Below are positions 6,681 through 11,232 of a DNA stretch of 11,232 bases, piece after piece (within the stretch, counting starts at the first letter, position 1; every line of letters begins with the position of its first letter). This stretch comes from Pseudomonadota bacterium (lineage in GTDB: Bacteria; Desulfobacterota; Syntrophia; Syntrophales; JADFWA01): positions 1-11,232 of the forward strand of contig JAUVKS010000034.1 of NCBI GenBank assembly GCA_030596145.1. Reading direction: 5' to 3'. Below the pieces are notes generated by a model that had not been told where the DNA came from, did no database searches, and saw nothing but the letters and a program-made list of their open reading frames with translations. The position numbers and the translations under genes were made by a program.

Positions 6681-7979
6681 ATTCAATCTTTCCAATATAA
6701 TGGCGTTTCCTATTGCGCCGCCGGCACAGGAGGCAACGAGGGCAAATGTGCCATCTTCACGAATAAGCCGAGTAGTCGCTGTGATGACCAATCTCCCGCC
6801 GGTAGCGGCAAAGGGGTGACCCAGGGAAAGGGAACCACCCAGAGTATTAAATTTTTCCATCGGAATTTCCCCAACCTTTTTGGATCGACCCAATTTTTCT
6901 GAAGCAAATTGGTCAGAATCAAGACATTGTAAATTGGCCAGAATTTGCCCTGCAAAGGCCTCATGAAATTCAAAAACATCAATATCAGCAAGTTCCAATC
7001 CAGCCATATCCAGGACTTTTGGTGTCGCATAAGCGGGACCCAGCAAGAGTTCTTCAAATGGGTCTTGTGCCGTAAATATATAATTGCGAATTAATGCTTT
7101 GGGCGTATATCCAAGTGATTTCGCTGTCTCTTCAGACATGAGCATGACGGCAGAAGCCCCGTCCGTCAAAAATGAGGAATTACCGGCTGTGATTGTCCCG
7201 TATTTTTTTTCAAAGACAGGGTTGAGACTCCTCATCTTCTCTAAAGAGGTATCACCTCTGATACCGTTGTCTTCCATTATTGGCTTAAAGTCCGGAGGAA
7301 CCCGGACCGGTTCTACATCAGCAGCAAAGTAACCTCTTGCAGTCGCCTTGGCTGCGGAGATATGGGAACGGACCGCATACGCGTCCTGTTCCTCCCTGCT
7401 GATTTTCATACGGGCCGCGAGTCTGTCACAGTCTTCACCCATTATTCTGCCCGTTGAAAATTCAGCAATAGAAGGTATCTCCGGTAATAGATCCCTTGGA
7501 GATATTCCACGGGGAAATTTCACATAATCACGCACGCCTTTGTATTTCTGTGCTTCCACCAATTTTTTTCTAAATCGTTTTCCATAACCGATGGGAATAT
7601 CGGACATACTTTCCGTACCTCCTGCAATAACCACATCGGCCTGACCGGTTCTTATCAAGTCCGCACCCGTTGTAATCGCTACATTGGAAGAAACACAGGC
7701 GAGTATTACGGTAAAAGCGGGAATAGAAGCTGGAAGACCCGCCCCCAGGGCGGAATCGCGGGCAACATTAGTCGTTGCCAGATTGGAAATTACGTTACCC
7801 ATAATTACCCGGTCTATCTTCTCCGATTCGACCATTGTCCTTGTCAAAAGCGCGTTAATGACCAGCCGTCCCAAATCATAAGATGCAAGATCTCTATATT
7901 CAGTAACTGATCTCAAAAAGGGGATTCGACATCCGTCAACAAGGACAACCTTCCGACCATTGTACATCTCAGATTTCAT
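6678..7979 (-). CDS. fadI: Acetyl-CoA acyltransferase (3-ketoacyl-CoA thiolase, FadI-type)
   Basis: This thiolase cleaves 3-ketoacyl-CoA with CoA to acetyl-CoA and a shortened acyl-CoA, the last step of each beta-oxidation turn. At 433 residues it matches E. coli FadI (436) rather than the shorter FadA. The catalytic residues are visible: acyl-accepting Cys95 in VILACVSSN, His339 in EFHEAFAGQ, His388 in GHPFAATGGR, and Cys418 in VASCAGGAIGN. The segments MGEDCDRLA, EDNGIRGDTSLE and LLGPAYATP also resemble FadI. It is the first gene of the operon. The chosen ATG has a purine-rich AGAGAGAAGAG just upstream but no consensus Shine-Dalgarno; the ATG at codon 5 has none at all. A perfect inverted repeat 32 bases before the start is the likely control site. 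Cytoplasmic, and expected to pair with FadJ as a trifunctional-type complex. Confidence 0.95.
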   Translation of the reverse strand: MKSEMYNGRKVVLVDGCRIPFLRSVTEYRDLASYDLGRLVINALLTRTMVESEKIDRVIMGNVISNLATTNVARDSALGAGLPASIPAFTVILACVSSNVAITTGADLIRTGQADVVIAGGTESMSDIPIGYGKRFRKKLVEAQKYKGVRDYVKFPRGISPRDLLPEIPSIAEFSTGRIMGEDCDRLAARMKISREEQDAYAVRSHISAAKATARGYFAADVEPVRVPPDFKPIMEDNGIRGDTSLEKMRSLNPVFEKKYGTITAGNSSFLTDGASAVMLMSEETAKSLGYTPKALIRNYIFTAQDPFEELLLGPAYATPKVLDMAGLELADIDVFEFHEAFAGQILANLQCLDSDQFASEKLGRSKKVGEIPMEKFNTLGGSLSLGHPFAATGGRLVITATTRLIREDGTFALVASCAGGAIGNAIILERLN

Positions 7980-8011
7980 CGACTCTTCTCTCTTAACGGT
8001 TTATTATTACT

Positions 8012-8040
8012 ACACTACAAAATACCATATTTTGTAGTGT
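8012..8040. promoter_or_regulatory. Perfect 13-bp inverted repeat, candidate operator of the fad operon
   Basis: The arms ACACTACAAAATA (8012-8024) and TATTTTGTAGTGT (8028-8040) are exactly complementary with a 3-base spacer, a 29-base palindrome. It lies between the predicted promoter and the fadI start, where repressors of fatty-acid genes (TetR-type such as FadR of Bacillus/Thermus or PsrA) commonly bind. It does not match the PsrA or B. subtilis FadR consensus that I know. No T-tract follows on either strand, so a terminator is unlikely. An mRNA hairpin in the leader is the alternative. The cognate regulator is not in the window. Confidence 0.6.
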
Positions 8041-8048
8041 TATTCCAT

Positions 8049-8077
8049 ATAAGAATACTGGCTCTCTACAATCTCAA
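8049..8077 (-). promoter_or_regulatory. Tentative promoter of the fad operon
   Basis: On the minus strand, TTGAGA (8077-8072) and TCTTAT (8054-8049) are separated by 17 bases. Transcription would start close to the edge of the palindrome, so a protein bound there would block initiation or early elongation. The -10 box is only a 4/6 match, so this is a weak call. Confidence 0.3.
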
Positions 8078-8125
8078 ATATTAAGACTCGAGATTTGCAA
8101 GTGCGTTTTGCGTGTAGTTACCTGC

Positions 8126-8151
8126 TTGACTTACAATCATTTTTTTATAGT
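8126..8151 (+). promoter_or_regulatory. Tentative plus-strand promoter of the dodecin remnant
   Basis: TTGACT (8126-8131) is followed by TATAGT (8146-8151), the same two boxes seen at the cold-shock gene, but with a 14-base spacer, which is short. Spacing may have changed as the gene decayed, or TACAAT (8132-8137) may have been the -10 box. Confidence 0.3.
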
Positions 8152-8187
8152 TGATGAAATCTGAAAAAGAAATTGGGAGGGGTCACA

Positions 8188-8352
8188 ATGGTTGAGAGTG
8201 TTTACAGAATAATTGAGATTGTCGGAAGCAGTGAGGTTTCCTGGGAAGATGCTGCTTTGTAGAAAGAAGTGGGATCATCTTTGACGGATTATTATGTTGC
8301 TTCATTGAGAGATAATCTTTATGTAGGGGGTTCCATTTTTATCAAACAGTAA
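8188..8352 (+). pseudogene. Decayed dodecin gene (in-frame TAG, C-terminus lost)
   Basis: A strong Shine-Dalgarno (GGAGGGG, 8176-8182) sits five bases before an ATG. The first 24 codons read as a dodecin N-terminus: a VYRIIEIVGSS strand followed by SWEDAA, where bacterial dodecins typically have VYKIIELVGTS and SWEDAAKNAV. Codon 25 is TAG (8260-8262). In the same frame beyond it, SLTDYYVASL weakly resembles the dodecin SLRDLRVAEV strand, with about two codons missing, and the frame closes at TAA (8350-8352) before the last beta strand. Dodecins are roughly 65-70 residue dodecameric flavin-storage proteins; this copy cannot make one. Its tail overlaps the 3' end of the convergent lipoprotein gene by about 50 bases. 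The identification rests on motif memory, strongest for the N-terminal half. Confidence 0.7.
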
Positions 8353-8745
8353 CTTTCCGCGAACATCTATCTCTCTCCCTAAATCTTTCGAATTAGGGGG
8401 TCTCTCTATCCCCAAAGGTATCGGTCCTGAAACGTAAATACATTCCTTCCCATATTCCAGCATCCAGTCGCTGCGTGTTTCAGGAGGCGGGCTTATACAG
8501 CTACCCTGCCAACCCATATATTTGCCTCTAATGGCAACAATTTTATCTTTAAAAGACAGGGCATTATTTACCAATACATCAACATAAATTGTCTCCTTAA
8601 AATTTTTAGCCCCGGAAGCACCCTTTACTATATCATCTTTATGGTATGTGCCTTTTAGCGTCTGATTTGTATTACATCCCCACGTCACGCTGATTAATAC
8701 TGAAATCAGACATATTGCCATTAAAAATCGATATAATAAACTCAT
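8302..8745 (-). CDS. Small putative lipoprotein with OB-fold-like domain
   Basis: This gene encodes 147 residues. The N-terminus has a hydrophobic signal segment (residues 4-22) ending in VTWGC, with Cys24 as probable lipidation site; the lipobox is acceptable but not ideal because Trp sits at -2. After a short polar linker, residues 52-147 resemble the OB-fold-like domain found in small exported proteins: a strand with GKYMGWQGSC (74-83), RSDWMLE (91-97), ECIYVSG (101-107), then a closing VRGKLLFDKNGTPYIKI. Cys83 and Cys102 might form a disulfide. No enzymatic motif is seen and the function is unknown. It starts 11 bases after the peptidase gene, so it is probably the last gene of that operon. 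No good Shine-Dalgarno precedes the ATG, which suggests dependence on translation of the upstream gene. No terminator is evident downstream. Confidence 0.8.
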   Translation of the reverse strand: MSLLYRFLMAICLISVLISVTWGCNTNQTLKGTYHKDDIVKGASGAKNFKETIYVDVLVNNALSFKDKIVAIRGKYMGWQGSCISPPPETRSDWMLEYGKECIYVSGPIPLGIERPPNSKDLGREIDVRGKLLFDKNGTPYIKIISQ

Positions 8746-8756
8746 GTCATCTTGCT

Positions 8757-10718
8757 TTAGTATTTCCAGTGTTCTTGTGTCCGTTGCTTGATTATTTCAA
8801 CGGTATCTTCATCCATATAAGGAAGCCTCTTCACTTTCTCTTTTGAAGGTAAGGAAACAAAATGGATTCTGATATTCCCCATAGTTATTGTTTCATTCGA
8901 ACTGTTTAAAGCCACTTCTCTTTTCAAGGACCGTGTCAAGTAATCGGGGTTATACCACCACCACCAGTCGGAATACTCATCATTCCATACGTTGTCCCGC
9001 TCATCCTCATCGTCAATCCAGTCTGCTGGCGCGGTATTGCTCAGATCCATATATCGTGTGCCGTCACCCAGAAGCGTAAAAACATTGATTCCATTAACAG
9101 GGTCTAAGAACCATAATTCAGCATTTGCGTAGTCATTTGTAGAACCGTTTTTATAATAGTTGACAAAGATGTCGTAACGACCCTTCTGCACTGTTTCTGC
9201 GGCCGCGTAATATTCCACTGACTCACCGGAATCTGCTGAGTCTTCAGATAAAAACCCATTTGCTGAATTGGTTCCAAGATATGGTGCGGCCCAACTTCCA
9301 TCCGCTTCCCAAATAATCAAATCCAAATCTGCGTCAGTATCCCATTTCAACAATATAACAAAATTACCGTCGGCTGGTTGCAGTAGGTTACCAGCTGTTG
9401 TATCTCCCTCTACCAAAAAATTAACAAAATTCCCCCAGGAATTAGCTGCAACAGCCTTTGATTGATTAATATTAATAGCCAAGTCTGTATACGTACCCAG
9501 ATCAGCAGAGGTAACCTGGTCACGCTTTGGCAGAAAAATAGCAAGACCTTTTGAGCCGGTTATATCACTTTGATAAGGACTGTAAATTTCATTGCTGATA
9601 ACCATTGGGGACAAGGGATGGAACAGTATATTTTTTATTTCAATTATTTTGCTTCTAATGTCACTGTTGGAAGAAGCACTATAGAGCCTCGTCAAAAAGT
9701 CTCCCAGGTCGTGATTCTCCGGATAATAATATGCTATCGAATCATCTCTTGCTAACTGTATGTTTGGACGTTCAGAACCCATATTTTCAATCATCAGGTC
9801 AGCTAAGTCACCGATTTTATCGTGCAGTTCTGCTGTTTTTGCCATGTCAACTGCTGATTTTGTGACATAAGTACGACTTTGCCATTGATAAAAGGCCTTG
9901 AATTTAGAGGTGATCGTTTTTGCCAGATTTTTAGCAGTCATGCCGGGATTGTTTACAAGTTCCTGTAAAATAGTATCATAGGGGTCACCTTCGCCTGGTT
10001 CAACCTCTTCGGAAAATACCATATAATCTGTTAATCCGTTGAATTCATACGCTATTTCATACATTGCCATGAGACAGGCGTCAAAGTTTATCAAATCCAT
10101 ATGAATACCGCTGTTGCTCACTGCGGAAGCTAAATCCGGCAGAGACATAAAATTACCTGAAGTGGCATCATGTAATGCGCCTCTGATAACGCCTCCGGTA
10201 CTGCGAGAAACCTTCCAGCCGGCACCGTGATCCCAGAGAACGAGAGCGTAATGGTTTGCGGGATAATTTGTCGCAACCCATTTAATAAACTCGGTCAGAG
10301 TTGCCTTATTACCCATGTCTTTGTTTCCTATATCCTCCAACTCACTATTAATATTTTCTTGATCATAATCCCTCTCAATTTTTCCTCGTAATGTGTTATA
10401 AGACATATCAATATCAGGTGAATATTGTCTGCTAAATTCCACCTGGACCACAATATTCACATCACTACTTGACCCAACCTGTTCCATTTCATTAATGTCT
10501 CCCATCGCCGCCGATGACAGATTATTGTCGCCCGTAATATAGACCATGTACGTCCATTCAGCCTTACCGGTAACATCGCCGCCGGAGTCACCGTTACTGG
10601 TTGTACTATCACCGCCACCACCGCCAGTACCGACAATAGTTATTAATCCAAGGGCGATAACACCTACCACACAGAGGTAACGCAACGTTTTGAAAAATCT
10701 GCTATCCGTCTTCATCAT
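8757..10718 (-). CDS. Exported clostripain-family (C11) cysteine peptidase with DUF2135-like domain
   Basis: This gene encodes 653 residues. A signal-peptide-like segment (13-30) is followed by TGGGGGDSTT and a Gly/Ser/Asp-rich linker to about residue 52; there is no lipobox Cys. The C11 peptidase domain begins at WTYMVYITGDNNL (55-67). It includes the catalytic His164 in LWDHGAGW and Cys215 in NFDACLMAMYE, and runs to about 435. Clostripain relatives cleave after basic residues and often self-process; specificity is not known here. Residues 452-545 look like a DUF2135/YfaP-type beta-sandwich (LLKWDTDADLDLIIWEADG), followed by an acidic, aromatic stretch with four consecutive Trp (585-588) and a charged tail. 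The protein should act in the periplasm or outside the cell. The start is set by AAGGAG six bases upstream. Its ATG overlaps the stop of the preceding membrane protein gene by four bases. Confidence 0.9.
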   Translation of the reverse strand: MMKTDSRFFKTLRYLCVVGVIALGLITIVGTGGGGGDSTTSNGDSGGDVTGKAEWTYMVYITGDNNLSSAAMGDINEMEQVGSSSDVNIVVQVEFSRQYSPDIDMSYNTLRGKIERDYDQENINSELEDIGNKDMGNKATLTEFIKWVATNYPANHYALVLWDHGAGWKVSRSTGGVIRGALHDATSGNFMSLPDLASAVSNSGIHMDLINFDACLMAMYEIAYEFNGLTDYMVFSEEVEPGEGDPYDTILQELVNNPGMTAKNLAKTITSKFKAFYQWQSRTYVTKSAVDMAKTAELHDKIGDLADLMIENMGSERPNIQLARDDSIAYYYPENHDLGDFLTRLYSASSNSDIRSKIIEIKNILFHPLSPMVISNEIYSPYQSDITGSKGLAIFLPKRDQVTSADLGTYTDLAININQSKAVAANSWGNFVNFLVEGDTTAGNLLQPADGNFVILLKWDTDADLDLIIWEADGSWAAPYLGTNSANGFLSEDSADSGESVEYYAAAETVQKGRYDIFVNYYKNGSTNDYANAELWFLDPVNGINVFTLLGDGTRYMDLSNTAPADWIDDEDERDNVWNDEYSDWWWWYNPDYLTRSLKREVALNSSNETITMGNIRIHFVSLPSKEKVKRLPYMDEDTVEIIKQRTQEHWKY

Positions 10719-11212
10719 GTTTCTCTCCTTTTCATTGTGGATAACAAAATGAAATAGGCAATTACGGCACCAGTTGCGATAGCAACCAGATCAAAAGAAT
10801 CAAAGGTTCCGTGAATAAAAAAGTTCTTACTGTTTTCCAGATAAGGAATTCGCTCAAACCACCCTGGAATTATCTGCAGGGGTAAAGTGCTATATTCCTG
10901 GCCCAGCTCAAAGGTACAATCAACAAAGACCCAGCTCAAGCAAATGATGAGATATCCTCTTTTATGACATCCAAGCAGGCCTGCTGTTATTAAAATAAAA
11001 GAAAAGATATGAACAAAGGCTGGAAGGCTATTGCCGATGACACCGAATAAATTTGGAATAATGTTATAAAGACTTATGTTAATATTACTGCTGTAAACAA
11101 AATAAGTCTGATCAGGAGGGCGATCAATCAAATATACCAGTGCTCCAAAGAGTAAAACCATTACGCCGATTACAATCTGGAGTTTATTGGTTTGATGAGC
11201 GGTGGCACTCAA
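10715..11212 (-). CDS. Four-helix membrane protein with VanZ-like features
   Basis: From a TTG at 11212 this frame gives 165 residues. Hydrophobic helices are visible at about 11-29, 64-81, 86-101 and 140-158. The pattern FVHIFSF (66-72), then FELGQE (101-106), then FDSFDLVAIATGAVIAY (137-153) recalls the VanZ-like family (His in helix 2, ExxQ, Asp-rich loop, G-rich last helix). VanZ members affect envelope properties and teicoplanin resistance, but most have no known role; no drug-resistance claim is made. The start is uncertain: TTG has only a weak GAGAAAG upstream, and the frame stays open to the right edge, so the gene may begin outside the window. It overlaps the peptidase gene by four bases, suggesting a membrane partner for that exported enzyme. 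Confidence 0.75.
   Translation of the reverse strand: MSATAHQTNKLQIVIGVMVLLFGALVYLIDRPPDQTYFVYSSNINISLYNIIPNLFGVIGNSLPAFVHIFSFILITAGLLGCHKRGYLIICLSWVFVDCTFELGQEYSTLPLQIIPGWFERIPYLENSKNFFIHGTFDSFDLVAIATGAVIAYFILLSTMKRRET
10716..10730 (-). promoter_or_regulatory. Shine-Dalgarno and ATGA overlap of the C11 peptidase gene
   Basis: AAGGAG (10730-10725) lies inside the coding end of the upstream membrane protein gene, six bases before the peptidase ATG. That ATG shares bases with the upstream TGA in an ATGA junction. It decides the start of the peptidase (first of two adjacent ATGs) and implies translational coupling. Confidence 0.75.
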
Positions 11213-11232
11213 TTGTAATGAACTTTCTCGCA

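Noticed and set aside
8012..8040. Palindrome read as a rho-independent terminator for the right-hand operon
   Set aside because: The stem is AT-rich and no T-tract follows on the minus or plus strand; it is also about 260 bases past the lipoprotein stop.
8260..8262. TAG in the dodecin frame read as pyrrolysine or another recoded codon
   Set aside because: The frame beyond it aligns poorly, lacks the final strand and runs into a convergent gene; simple decay explains it better.
10715..11212. Membrane protein called as an antibiotic (teicoplanin) resistance gene
   Set aside because: Only the general VanZ-like pattern is seen, there are no other van genes, and most relatives have no resistance role.

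Overview
The window looks like chromosome of an anaerobic Desulfobacterota (former Deltaproteobacteria), perhaps of the syntrophic or sulfate-reducing fatty-acid-degrading type. This is an inference from the gene style: a FadI/FadJ-type beta-oxidation set clustered with an acyl-CoA ligase, an acyl-CoA dehydrogenase carrying an SCP2 domain, a solo REP-type Y1 transposase, and a clostripain-like exported protein with a Gly-rich stretch after its signal peptide. No rRNA, tRNA or CRISPR array is visible.

Left end (1-1118): a 3'-truncated minus-strand IS200/REP-associated tyrosine transposase runs off the left edge. A roughly 370-base gene-free stretch follows. It holds the likely end of that element and the promoter and long leader of a plus-strand cold-shock protein gene (858-1058). 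A strong hairpin flanked by A and T tracts (1073-1117) ends both this gene and the operon converging on it.

Centre (1116-7979, minus strand): four tightly packed genes form a near-complete fatty acid beta-oxidation operon. In transcription order they are thiolase (fadI), enoyl-CoA hydratase/3-hydroxyacyl-CoA dehydrogenase (fadJ), long-chain acyl-CoA ligase, and an acyl-CoA dehydrogenase fused to a C-terminal SCP2 lipid-binding domain. Gaps are 5 to 29 bases, and two stop codons overlap the next gene's Shine-Dalgarno sequence. Together the enzymes activate a fatty acid, oxidise it, hydrate it, oxidise it again and cleave off acetyl-CoA. Only the electron-transfer partner (ETF and its oxidoreductase) is absent. 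A perfect 13-bp inverted repeat with a 3-base spacer sits 32 bases upstream of fadI and is the best candidate operator.

Between blocks (7980-8352): besides the palindrome, there is a plus-strand remnant of a dodecin gene. It has a good ribosome binding site and a recognisable N-terminus, but an in-frame TAG at codon 25 and no C-terminal strand.

Right end (8302-11212, minus strand): three tightly spaced genes encode a four-helix membrane protein with VanZ-like features, an exported clostripain-family (C11) cysteine peptidase with a DUF2135-like beta-sandwich domain, and a small lipoprotein with an OB-fold-like domain. The first two overlap by 4 bases (ATGA) and the third follows after 11 bases, so they probably form one envelope-related operon. 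Its promoter, and possibly the true start of the first gene, lie beyond the right edge.
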